Notes under the pieces: generated by a model
What the model was told of the DNA's origin: nothing
Database searches by the model: none
The model's input: only the letters and a program-made list of their open reading frames with translations
Assembly: GCA_012295275.1 (NCBI GenBank)
Contig: CM022673.1
Coordinates: 4,250,605-4,314,604, forward strand
Direction: 5' to 3'
DNA length: 64,000 nt
Origin: Chrysomallon squamiferum
Lineage: Eukaryota > Mollusca > Gastropoda > Neomphalida > Peltospiridae
In this document: positions 38,797 through 50,860 of the stretch, piece after piece
Layout of the letters: each line of letters starts with the position of its first letter
Position numbering within the stretch: the stretch's first letter is position 1
Made by a program: the position numbers and the translations under genes

Positions 38797-40699
38797 ATTA
38801 TTACTGCATCACGATCGATTAAAATTAAATTATCAATAATTATTAATACTAATCTGAAATATCAGATAATTGCTGAAAAGGATAATGTAACATCCTCTTC
38901 AAGAAAAATGTTATGTACCTGCTTTTTTGTTTAGTTTGTTTTTACTTCGATTTAAATTAAAGTTTTTTTGCGGAGTTTCGAGAGTCACCGAAATAAATGC
39001 AGCGAACAATTCCAGCCGCTGTGAAACCAGCGAACGATAACTCCAGTGAATAATTTATCTCACGTCAGTTCTTTCAAACAAATAGTTCGCAGTTTCAATA
39101 AAAGTTTAAATTTCTAAGGTATGAAACATGCTCACTTTTATTATAAAAAAGCATACGTTTTTGAAAACTTTAGCAAAATTAAAATTTCAAATATATAATC
39201 CAATTTATTTTCGAAATATGGTGTTTGTTATGTATCATTCCGCATCGGACATATTGTTCGCTAGCTCAGTAGCTGCGTTTGAGGAAAATCAAATTTATAC
39301 TATCTGTTTACTATATTCTCAATCACCATTTCTAATCTTTTTATATCCCGATATATCAGATATATTTACTTCATTTTTGATAATGAGTAAATATGCCGAC
39401 AGATTAACCAAAAGTTTAGAGGAAACTTTCTTAAGAATAATAATAATAATAATAATATTGAAAATTATTTCATACCCTATTACATACAATAAAAGAAAGA
39501 AAAAAACCCCAAGCCAACCGTTTGTCATGACAGACATTGTTTTACTCATATATTTATGATGCAATATTTTCAATGTAAATATAAAGTTATAACTTCACTG
39601 ATAACTTTACAGAAATAAGTTTATATTCCATTTGTTAAATATAAATTCTGTATTTCAACTATTTAAACTATATATTCATGTGAAATCATGTCAAAATAAA
39701 TGGTTTTAAACACATTTCTATGTTATTTTCTTATCATTTTATAATCAAAGTAGACCATTCTGAATTAATATATTTAGATGTGCATTATGCATGTGCAAAT
39801 AGAGAAATTCTGATATACTGGGGTAGGAGTTACCTCACTTGTTCTGTTTGGTTCACAGAATGAAACTTCATTGATGGACCTGATTACAGTTTGGTGACAT
39901 GACATAAATTCTAAATTATTGGGTGCACAATTTTGAGGGGTTTGTATATGAGAGACCTTTACTTTGTTGTGTTACATCAGTAATCAGATCCACTGAGGAG
40001 GTTTGATCATGGAAACCAAGTTCATCAGATGATCTAAACTCCACTCCAGGATATCAAATACCATGTCTGTTGCATACCTTAATACATTACTACATATCAC
40101 TAAATGGAAATCAAATTTTATTACAGAATGGCTCCTTTTTCTCCTATTTATTTATTTATTTATTATTATTATTATTTATTTTTTTGAACTTGTTTTTATT
40201 ACAGAACTGGTATTTATTTACTTTTATTACAAATTGTTAATATTATTTAAGAACACAACTGGAGGCCAGACATTAATTGTTGGTATTAATTATCACATTG
40301 ATATTTGTAATTTAGACAAAATCTTAAGAAGGATGTTGCTTAAATCTGATAGATTGTGTATTTAAATAAATTATTGAATACACTGAATAAGATATTTTAT
40401 TATTATTAATATGCTCATTTTTTTCTCTTTTTAAAAAAAAATAATAAACGTGAATAAAAAAAAGTGAGAGTTGATTCGTTAAATAGTATTTGAACTCGTA
40501 TACCATATTTAGATACTTCTAGTACTAGAATTAAACTAAAGCAAAGTGAAATGATGACCGTAAATAAAGTTTAGCTAAAAAAACAACCTTAGTTTTACAA
40601 TTTTTTCATTTCTTATTTATTTATTTTCTTATTTTTCTTTTTTTTTTTACTTCTTCTTCTTATTATTATTACTCTTCTTTTCTTTTTTTTGCATTACAA

Positions 40700-40776
40700 T
40701 GCATGTGACAATAAATAAATATATAAATAAATAAATATATATATATATATATAAATAAATAAATAAATAAAGAGTA

Positions 40777-40825
<49 letters not shown>

Positions 40826-40872
40826 TATTTATTTATTTTTTTATTATTATTATTATTATTTTTTTTTTTTTC
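40700..40872. repeat. Compound microsatellite: (AAAT)n, (AT)n, (ATT)n, (TTTA)n, poly(T)
   Basis: A run of A/T simple repeats in sequence, the longest part being (ATT)n at about 40780-40822. No coding potential. Confidence 0.9.
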
Positions 40873-41308
40873 GGAGTCGATATGTCTTCTGGTTATTACA
40901 CATTTATGTTGGAATTGAAAAGGAAAAACAATAGCAAATACTTGATCATACAGTTATTGCTAACGACAACGTGTTCCATAAACCAATCGATAACTCTTTG
41001 ACGTAACGGTTCTAAAAGTTCGCTGGAAATGTTCGCTAGCTTCACTTTAGCTCGCCTTTCAAAGACTCTAGAATCAGTTTCTTTAATTACAAAATTATGT
41101 CTCAGTTTATTTCGAAACGCAAATAAAAAATTATTTTGGAGCGTTGTTAAACTTTTAATATAAGTTAATTACATTTTCAATAAAGTCACGAGAATTTAAT
41201 GTAATACATATATATATAAAACCAAATATGAAACTGAAAAGTTATTTAAATGTGTTTCGTAATAAATGTTACTCCTGATTTTGTAAACTTTATTCACCGG
41301 TTGGCAAT

Positions 41309-44300
41309 ATGGCGGATTATTGGGGATTTGTGCTTTTAACTGTATTAATTTTACGGCCTGTATGTGTTGATAGCTTTATTGCAGGACTGTATTGTGGTGT
41401 TGAAAACTGTTATGAAAGTAAGTTCTTTGTTTCTGAAATGTGTCAATGTTTATTTGGAATATTGTTTTAATCAGGTTTGTCGCACCTGCTGTCATCATCA
41501 TTTAGTAAATGATTTACTGACTTCACTCTTCAGCTTCAGAAAGTTGAACTGAGTTAGACTAATTGAATAATTAACTAAATTACTAATTAGAAGGTAATGA
41601 CTAGAAACTAGGTCTAAGATTTATGTTGTTAATTTATAATACGTTAAACGTTACTGTGCTTAATATAATATTAATTGTTCTGGTATTTGGTTACGTGTCG
41701 TTGTCAATAGTGAATATATAAATTTATACGTCGTGAAATTAAATACTGTACTAGTGTACAGTGTTGTCAGTACTGTTTGGAAAGAACAGTGTGTTATGTG
41801 TAAAATATACTGCCTTGTGACATTATGTGTAAATCTGATTACTGAAGCATACTTACTCCTTAGGCTTACCGTCAACAATATGGTCCTTAAAATAAAACGT
41901 TTTTAAGCCAAGTTGAAGTTGAAGTTCATGAAAAATAAATGGTATTACTAATTCATCAAAAACTCTGATCAAGTTCGCATGCATGACTGATCAGAGGTCA
42001 GTGTGTATGTCACTTTGTATTATAAACACAAAGTGTTGCTTATTCATTAATGATATTTAATAATACGTCTGGCTAAATATTTTGTATAATTAAACCTTTA
42101 AAATTATTTTAGTTTTAGTTTTCTAATTATGAAACGTTCATAAAAAATATGAAAATAATAATTATGTTCACACTATAGAATTATTAATGTTTATTTCAAT
42201 CAATTATTACATATTTCTATTATCTTGTCTTTTTTTCTTTTTTTTTTTCTTCTTTTAACTTTCCAGTACTTGGTGTAACAAGAGATTCTTCAAGGGTAAG
42301 ATATTTTTGATATTTGAGTTCCACTAAACTAAAGATTAAATAGTTATTTTTTCAAATAATAATATTTTTTTGTTGTTCAAGAAGTAATCAAGTTTTATTA
42401 CCTTATCATTTAGAATTTGAGAATAATTTGATAGACAAGGAATATTAGAGACTTTATTTCTCTGTTAATTACTGTATTATGTGTTTATTATTTTGATCTA
42501 CTTTCTGACTAAACTGTTTATGTTCATAGCAGTAAATTAATTTTCATTATTCAACCTGGAGAAAACTAATAACAAACAAATAATATATATGTATATTTAC
42601 CTATAGGCTATAGCATTATAGAATTTGCATTTAATGTTTACAGAGTGAGATTGTTAAGGCATATCGGAAACTAGCAAGAAAATGGCATCCAGATATGCAC
42701 AAAACCGAAGTAGGTGACTTACATAAAAAATACTTTTATTTTAAGTAATTATTAATGTTTGTATAAATCTTCAGACATTTTTTCTTATTTTAGATATCAT
42801 TGTTTTAAATGTATTTTCATAAATATTATTATTATTACATGGATATTTCATATATGGGGGAAAAAAAGTTTGTAATTTCTTGTGTTTATGTTTTATATCA
42901 TATTATGTTTATTAAGGATCTAGTGTTAAATTTATAAATACATATTAGTAGAAATTATGTTAGCTTGTAGCTATATGCGTAAAAATAGCTCCAATAACAG
43001 AAATAAATTGTACATTTTTTTTTTTTTTTTTTATAGGAAACAAAAGAGGCAGCCAATACTATGTTTCAGAAGATAGCAAATGCTTATGAGGTAATAAAAA
43101 TTAGCATATTTTTATAGCTTTTATTACAGAATAATGTTTTTCATTTTTGAGGATCAGAACTATGTTTTTAATAAATTTTAATTGGAAATGTTAATGTTAT
43201 ATCAATGGTCCTTCTGTAATGAATGTATAATCATACTGCACAATTTGAAAATAATTTGTTTTCCATGTTTTAAATATTGTTTTAATTATTTATTTATGTA
43301 TAAATATTTTTTAAGTTAATGTATGTTTCATTATTATTATTTAAGTATTTTTAAATTTTATTGTATTTATTTATTTACTTTTTTTTTCAGATCTTACGTG
43401 ATGAAGAACAGAGAGAAGATTATAATTACATGTTAGACAATCCAGGTAAAATATAACAATTTTTTTTGTATTTATTTACACATAAAAATCAGATATAAAT
43501 CCAGATAATAGAATATTTTATATATCTTTTCAAAATAGAATTGTTTGAAAATGATTTAGAATCAGTAAAAAAATATTAAAAAACATTTAAACCTCTGTAT
43601 TAATTAATTACATTTTTTCCAATGGAATATTTCTGTTTCCATAATAGAAATCAGTTGAATTTTCTTTCTAACTGTAATTTTTAATTTCATTTACTTCTTA
43701 ACTTTTTTTCTTTATTTTTTTTAGATGAATATTATTCTATTTACTTCCATTACTATCGAAGGAGAGTGGCTCCAAAGGTGGACATAAGAATTGTTGTAGC
43801 AGTAACTATAACAGTCATTTCCATTATTCAGGTACTTATATAAATAACAATACAATGATCATTTCACAAGTTTTATATCAGTTAATAAAAAACATTTTAA
43901 TTGTCTCCCCAACTTTAATCTTTTGAAATATATCAGTATAATTTATGATTTTTATTTCATTCTGATTTAGAGCAACTGCAATGAAGCTTTACTGTTATGG
44001 TTGTGCTTGGACAGTTGTATAAAAAGACATATTACATTAGAATACATTATGCTAATTAGCTTACTATATTACTATTGCACCATTGAGGAGCATCGAACTG
44101 TTACAGTGCCATTAATTATATCTATAAACAGATGAAATACTGCACACTGTTATTTTCAAATTCATTCTGTTCATTCTTTGATATTTACATCTTCATTGGT
44201 TCTGAAAACACAAGAAATTATTTACACTAAATAGAAAACCTGGACATCTTTATTTTTCACATCACTGTGAGATAAATCCAGGATGTGTGTGACTAGTGAC

Positions 44301-46970
44301 ACTGAATCAGGTCTCAAGTTGCATGGCTAAGTACTGAGCTTCAGCCAACACATTTTTTGTTAAATTTTCTTAAGATATACCTTATCTCTTTGGTCCTGTG
44401 ACAAAATGAACTGATATTGATCTTTGGTTTTTGAGCACTTTTATTTATTTTTTTAATGGCATTGTTTAGAAGTTTGAATTGATTACAATACAGTTAGATA
44501 TTAATTACCATCTGTGTTGTTTACGTTTATGTTAGTTACAGTTGTATAAAGAAGCTGTGCAGTTACTAATGTTATCCTCTCATTTGATACCCATGCCATC
44601 TGTCACACAACAACACTGGGAGTGAGCTGCTAATCTAGTCTACCTAGTGAGTGTACAATAATGTGTGTGTAATAAATGGGAGATAAAATACTGTTATAGC
44701 CCCTTTGCACTGAATTGTTTTAATCGCAGTATTTTATTATTATTATTATTATTATTATTGCAGTATTTAGGAGCTTGGAACAATTACAATACAGCTATTA
44801 ATTACTTATGTAAAGAGACGAAATACAGGACAAAAGCTGTGGACATTGCCAAAAGTGAAGGAATATGGAATGTCAAGAAGAAAGAGAAGAGAAGTAAGGT
44901 TGTACTCTTTACATTGCTTATATATTTAATTTTTTTTTTATTATTACTATTGTTTTGCTTTAATTTTAAGGGGATTAAAAAAAAAAAAAAATTAAAAAAA
45001 GATTTTTGAGGCAAATAGTAAAGCCAAAAAGTTTCTGATTACCTTCACTAATAAATGCTTTATATTGCAAAATATTGACTAGATCATTAGATGTATAATC
45101 ATTTTTTAAATTACTCAAATAAAAAGAATTGGGACTTGTATACTAACTGTTACTTATAAATATTTCACTTATTTCATGTGATAAATCTATAAAGTGTAAA
45201 AAAAATGAAATAAAAGTTTTGAGTTTCTGTTTATTAAAAACTAATGAAAGAAAAATGTTATATTTTGTTATTTTTTATTTATTTTTATTTTTTTTCCCCT
45301 TATATATAAAAATTTTGGAATGTTTTAAATTCACTTTGACATAACTTCTTCTTGTTCACATATTCATACAGGCAGAAATACGCGAAGAGGAAGAAGCAAT
45401 TATTCGTAAAATAATTGAAGAAAACTTGGATATACGGTAAAAAAAGATTTCATTTAATTTTATTCTTAGTAATATTCCTGGTTTTTTAAAATTTACAATC
45501 AAATAATGCCTTAATATTTAAAAACAGTAACTGTCTTTCGGTGTTACTTTGATATGTTAACAAAAGATATAAAATTAATAGATTTGTTTTCTAATATAGT
45601 TATTTTTATTATTATTTTATTTTTAAATTTTATTGTAATTCCGTATATCTTTTTTTATATTTTGTTGCTAAACTTTGCTAATAATAAAGTATGATGGTGA
45701 AGTAGTACTTCTAAGATAACTCATGACTTCTGCTATATTTTTTTAATAGACAGAAGACAATTAGTGTGACAGAAACTTATTTAGCTATATGTATGTTAAA
45801 ATGTTCAAAATTTTGGCATTATTTCCCAATATTTTGTCAAAAAATAAATAAATAAATAAGAGTGATTTGTTGAAGAGGAAATACTAACTCGCGTTTAGAA
45901 CAGCATTTAAAAAAAAAACTGAATAGTTGGAGTTTCATTGTTAAAAACACTCCTGAAATATCTAAAGAATATTGATAAACATTACATAATTAACTATTTA
46001 AAATATAATATTGACATTTCTGGGGGGTTTTTCAGAGGAGGTTACAGCAAACCATCTTACACAGATGTGCTGTGGATACAGCTGGTGCTGCTGCCTTACT
46101 ACATAGTGATGTATATATACTGGTGGTTAAGATGGATATGGAAGTTTTACATACTTAGAAATGAGTACGGAGATGAAGAAAAATTATATCTTATTAAGAA
46201 ATATATGAAACTTAACAAGTCTCAGTGGGATGTGAGTATATGTAGACATATTATACAGACATAAAATAAAAAATAATTTCTCAATGTTCGTGATGATATG
46301 TGTTTTATATGTAATAATAGATAAACAGTTGAAAAAATATTGGTGATATGTTGAAGAGTATATTTGTATAGGTGTTAATATTGTTACTAAAATAAAATGT
46401 TTTCATTAAAAAACGATCAAGCCTATTTGTAGGTGACTAGTTATATAGATGTTGTTTATGTTTTTATTTTTATTTTATTTATAATTTTTTATTTTTACAT
46501 ATTTTATTTTTTTTATCCTTACAGGCAATAGAAGAATACGAAAAGAAAAATTTTTTAACTCAAGAGTTATGGAAAAAAGAAAAGTTTAAGGTATACATTT
46601 ACAATCTATCTTACAAAGATGTTTTATGCTGCAAAAATGTTTTTATATGCATGCACATAAGCATAAATATATACCTGCAGTCCTATCAGAAAAACATTTT
46701 ATTCTTAAATGTCTTCAAATATATATTTCAAACTTGAAAACCCTAATCCTAAAAGATTTCTGCTTTTCTCAGGTTTTAAATATTTGGGATTTTATTACTA
46801 CTATTATTATTATTATTGTTATTGTTATTGTTATTATCATCATCTAGGTCTGGTTCCAAAAACAAGAAGAAGAAAGAAAGATCAAACTGGCTGAGAGTGC
46901 TAGATACAAGAGTTACCGAAGATACATGAAGAAAGGTGGAGCTGGGCAGTTGACATTTGGTCCTGAATGA
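41309..46970 (+). CDS. DNAJC25: DnaJ homologue subfamily C member 25 (11 exons, 334 aa)
   Basis: Exons: 41309-41417, 42267-42295, 42644-42709, 43037-43090, 43391-43445, 43725-43831, 44764-44898, 45372-45436, 46036-46231, 46525-46590, 46848-46970 (1005 nt, phases join). It is a membrane J-protein that should stimulate Hsp70 ATPase, probably at the ER. The product has a signal/anchor (residues 1-24), then LYCGVENCYEILGVTRDSS, the J-domain with the key HPD in RKWHPDMHK, then DYNYMLDNPDEYYSIYFHYY and a transmembrane segment (VDIRIVVAVTITVISII). A charged region follows, then KSEIREEEE-like AEIREEEEAIIRKIIEENLD and a second hydrophobic segment (WIQLVLLPYYIVMYIYWWL). The end is YRRYMKKGGAGQLTF. This order matches vertebrate DNAJC25 throughout, at slightly shorter length. 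The exon 7 donor is a weak GTTGTA, with a stronger GTAAGG five bases earlier. Confidence 0.95.
44160..44443 (+). repeat. Left arm of a dispersed inverted repeat (DNAJC25 intron 6)
   Basis: The reverse complement matches 47731-47988 over about 260-280 bp with roughly 90% identity by eye. Shared blocks include TTGGTTCTGAAAACAC, GACATCTTTATTTTTCACAT, CAGGTCTCAAGTTGCATGGC and TACCTTATCTCTTTGGTCCT. This copy has about 20 extra bases near 44268-44290. Confidence 0.9.
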
Positions 46971-47574
46971 ATGAACAAATTACAAAAAGAACAAATATTT
47001 TATTCACAAAGGTGCTGGGAGTTTTTTAAATGTTGTACACTTTTTGTTGTTTTGACTGGTGCTGGCGTGTATATCAAGTTTTATTATTTATATTTATTTT
47101 CAGTATATTGTCTCAATATTTTATAGCCTGCCTTCACAAAATATTCATAATTTTTTCATTTGTTTTTTTTTTTCATTCTTTTTTATCAGTCTTGTTAGCA
47201 CTCATTAATTATACACCTCAGATTGTTACAATAAAGAGAATTCCAGATAATGCAGAAGATCTGATTTTTAGGGCACTATGGCAGTGAATGCGTATCACAA
47301 AAGAAACCACTTACATTCACTTTTTCTTTTCAAAACTTAACACGTTTAGCATTTGTTTTTTCTAATTTCAGTAATGTTTGTTTCCCTATAACAGTGCAAT
47401 ACAGTCTTTATCCAAAAAGAATTTTTCATTATTAAAAAAATAATAATAATAAGATAATGTTATTTTCAAAGTGCTAGACCATTTTTACTCGAAAGGATGT
47501 TAGTCAGGCAATCAAATGATTGATTTTGAAAAATAAATACTGGTATGTTAAAATACAGGAACCTGGCTTAAGTA

Positions 47575-47885
47575 TGTGACCAGTCAATCCAGGTTTTAAA
47601 CTGCATTTTGGCTGATTGGAGTTGTGGACATTTACAGATTTCAGACTCCATACGCTTCCCTTTGATTTCTCATTTGTTAAAGTTGGCAAAAAATTCTCAG
47701 AAAATGAGTCATCCAGCAGATAACCAATCATAAAAGTGCTCAAAAACCAAAGATCAGTATCAGTTAATTTTGTCACAGGACCAAAGAGATAAGGTATATC
47801 TTAAGAAAATTTTTAAAAAATGTTTTGGCTGAAGCTCAGTACTTAGCCATGCAACTTGAGACCTGATTCAGTGTGACTAGTCACA
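47575..47885. mobile_element. MITE related to the 14.2 kb copy
   Basis: The left end TGTGACCAGTCA and right end TGACTAGTCACA are inverted and resemble the 14218-14537 ends. The subterminal block TTTTGGCTGATTGGAGTTGT corresponds to TTTTGGCTGATTGGAATTAT there. TA precedes the left end, but the right flank is not TA, so this copy is older or its right boundary is uncertain. Confidence 0.6.
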
Positions 47886-47988
47886 GTGATGTGAAAAATA
47901 AAGATGTCCAAGTTTTTTATTTAGTGTAAATAATTCCGTGTGTTTTCAGAACCAATGATGTAAATATAAAAGAATGAACAGAATGAAT
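47731..47988 (-). repeat. Right arm of the dispersed inverted repeat (DNAJC25 3' flank)
   Basis: Reverse-complement partner of 44160-44443. It overlaps the right half of the MITE relative at 47575-47885 and continues about 100 bp beyond it, so the duplicated unit is not simply that MITE. Confidence 0.9.
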
Positions 47989-50565
47989 CTGTAACTGACA
48001 GAATATTTAATGTTATGTAACTTAACAAAAGTAACTTTGTCTCATAAATATTTAAAATTCATTTCAGAACAAGGCAACTTGATAGTAAAGCATTGTGATA
48101 ATTGTGCCCTCCACTTACACTTTAAATGTGTTTAAAATAAACCAAATTATGATTAGTTCACTGAATTAATCATGAAAATGCTCATCATACTTATTTCTTC
48201 ATGATACAAGAATACGATTGTATGTAAATAATATCTAGGCCAAGTTTTATGTTACTTTAAAAGTTTTTATAACATCATGTTTATGATTCGCTGGAATTAT
48301 GTTGTAAAATTTGCTTTTATATCAATAATCAAGTAATTAAGTATATATTAAGTTTTGTTGAAACTGCATTTTTCATCATACAAATAATCTTACTTTTCAG
48401 ATTAAATTGCTCAATATGTTATTACAAAAGCTTTGTTTATAGCTTTTAGAGTAAGAAAACATTTTAGATTCATTTGTAAATGTGTTTTTAACTTCATTCT
48501 GAAATGTTAGTTTTCATTTTAATCAGTTTTAATTATAATGATGCTTTAAATTAAAAACTTGATTATTTGAACAAACAAGCAGGTATTTCAAGATGCAAAG
48601 TTAGGCTAATTTCTTATTTAAATAATAGTGGTGTGAACAAACATACATTTTTTTTTTAATTCTTCAAAGTGATTGGTTTAGTATATCTCCACACCAATCT
48701 TTGCCAATAATAAAGTATGAAAATAACATAACTAGTCTTAGTTTATTGCATTGATACATATTTATTGATATTTTTCTTCCTTTATTATTAGTAAAGGTAA
48801 TGTTTTGTAACTCATAACACAACAGATATGTCTGCTGTTTGTTCCTATCTCGATAAGTACTTTTCATTATAGTGTTGTTTATGAAAACAGAACATGAATC
48901 TCCCATCTTTATTTATTTATTTTTTTGTATGTTTTATTTGAAGACCAAATTTGTTCATCAGTTCTTTTACCATCACTGTTCAAGAAAAATATTATGTCTG
49001 TTTATCCTTACAGCAAAAGACAACGAAATTAGGAATCATAATTTGTTTGCTTTGTTGATTCCTGATCATAATTTTAAACTGTTATTGTTAGAATTTATAA
49101 TTTCTTAATAGATTTGATATCTTGATGAGCAGTAAATAATGTAAAAAAATAACAACTGGTAAATTATATTAACAATACATAATGTCTGTGTATATATGCA
49201 TACAATGCAGAATATATAGCTATTTCACCTTCCAAACTAGAGGAATCAGGCACTGTTCTTAATAGTTAATAGATAGCTGTATACATCGATGTAAAAATGT
49301 AAATTTATATCCTGTTTCATTTATTCATTATCATGTGTGTTTAATTCTAATCATTGGTTGAATGGGTCCAGAGAAAATTGTAAGACTGGTACAAGAAATT
49401 TATCAGTATGAAAAACGTAACGGGTCACACTATACTTAAATATTGTATCGGGGCCATCCCAATTTAAACTGTTTTGTTAAACAGAACTTTAGTCATGTTT
49501 GTCCAATTTTAATGGCACAGGTAGCTGCAACTTAATTGTCACTATTGTCATGTAGTAGAAAAACTGAAAAATTATCTAGATTTGAATTTGGGATTTTTAT
49601 ATATATATAAAATAATAATAATACAGTTAATACAATTATTAATTTGAATCATTTGAGAAATTATTGCTTTTTTAAATTTATTTCTTAATTACAAATTTTG
49701 AAATATGGAATATGGATAATAGAAATTTTTTCTTTATTTTCTATTAAACATTTTAAAAATCTACACTTATTATCTGGCCACTTTAGCACAATATTTTTTT
49801 TATTTTTTTATTATTTGTGATTGATTGTCAGGGTAATGCTTTAAGTGTTCCATTTTCTTTAGTTCTCATTCTCAGTTTTGGATTTGTACTTAAATTTTAA
49901 TATTTTTTTAATTTTAGCATCATTAGCATTTCACTTTAAAAAAATTCTAAAGCACAAAATGTAAACTTACAAACAACAGTTCTTTATGCACATATAAGGA
50001 ATTTTATTTGGTTCTTGGTAACAGCAAACCATTTATTTATTTATTGAAATGTAGATACTTACATTGTAGTAAAATGTTGAGCTTTTTTAGGTCACTTTTA
50101 TTCCTATTTAGAGAATTTTCTTTATGGTTTCATTTCATCTGTTGTGTTCATTATTACCTATTAACAAATGTCCATATTTTTAATTGTTATGTTTGGGGAA
50201 AGAATGTTTTATTACAAAATTCAGCTTATATGAACTGTGATAAATGCATATTTGGTTTTGTTTCAGACAAACTTGTGTTTAATAAATACTGTATCAAGCA
50301 GGTGTCTTTTGCCATAATGTCAGTGATCAGATCTTGTGAACAATAAAGTAAAAAGTACCAGTTAGCAATAACATAAAACAAATTTCATATAATTACATGA
50401 GATACAAAACCCACTTCTACCACACTGTATCCATTAGTAACCAGGTATTTTATAAATATATATATATAAATAACCATCCAAGCAACTGTGGGCATAAGTG
50501 GCTACAGATTAGTCCAAAGTGTTAAGTTTTAAAATAAAATGCTATTCAAGAGAGTGGAAGGAGGT

Positions 50566-50860
50566 AAATATTTTATTTAACAACATGCCCATCATGTTTT
50601 TTTGTTTTTTTACAATTTTATGCTGTTAGATACAAGGTTAAGGACACTCAGATATCAAAGGAAGCTTACTGCTTCCAACTCGAGGGTTACTCTTTCCAGC
50701 TAGCAGCAATGGATCTTGTATGCCATCCCATAAACTGTATAGATAAAACAACAATCTTTGTTATACTAGTTGACAAACATTAGCTACAGTGAGAAATAAC
50801 TCAGTGGGTCCACCCCTCAACTTACTGCACACTGGGTGGATGTTCTACTGACTTGTCTCT
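50566..50860 (-). mobile_element. Degenerate tRNA-derived SINE of mollusc type
   Basis: Read on the minus strand it gives a tRNA-like head (GTGGACCCACTGAG followed by TTATTTCTC), then a central block with TATGGGATGGCATACAAGAT and CCATTGCTGCTAGCTGGAAA. The tail is GTCCTTAACC, then GTTGTTAAATAAAAT. This order agrees with a SINE consensus I recall from many gastropod and bivalve genomes, but the copy is clearly decayed. No target duplication was seen. It lies between the convergent DNAJC25 and NSFL1C genes. Confidence 0.65.

Larger units (their letters stand above)
37844..41308. promoter_or_regulatory. Head-to-head spacer between the ankyrin/coiled-coil gene and DNAJC25
   Basis: About 3.5 kb that must contain both promoters. 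It holds a 40-bp-stem hairpin (38701-38796), an open frame of 143 codons at 39128-39559 that I do not believe is a gene, and a less AT-rich segment (39770-40070) of unknown origin. It also has compound AT-rich microsatellites (about 40700-40872) and a mixed-composition region at 40970-41060 just before DNAJC25. Confidence 0.5.
46971..50347 (+). other. 3' flank of DNAJC25, probable long 3' UTR
   Basis: No exon is seen. An AATAAA at 47230-47235 gives a short 3' end. T-rich plus-strand sequence continues to a second AATAAA at 50342-50347, after which composition turns A-rich (the minus-strand side of NSFL1C). I infer that longer transcripts may run to 50.35 kb. The stretch includes a MITE relative and the right arm of the inverted repeat. 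Confidence 0.4.

Noticed and set aside
38940-41060. GCGAAC-rich patches at 38970-39030 and 40990-41050 as ends of a 2-kb inverted element
   Set aside because: Only short words (CAGCGAAC, TTCCAGC) are shared in inverted order; no continuous alignment or target duplication could be seen.
50566-50860. Possible functional tRNA gene in the SINE head
   Set aside because: The head is only tRNA-like, is followed by a SINE body, and lacks an intact cloverleaf and clear A and B boxes.
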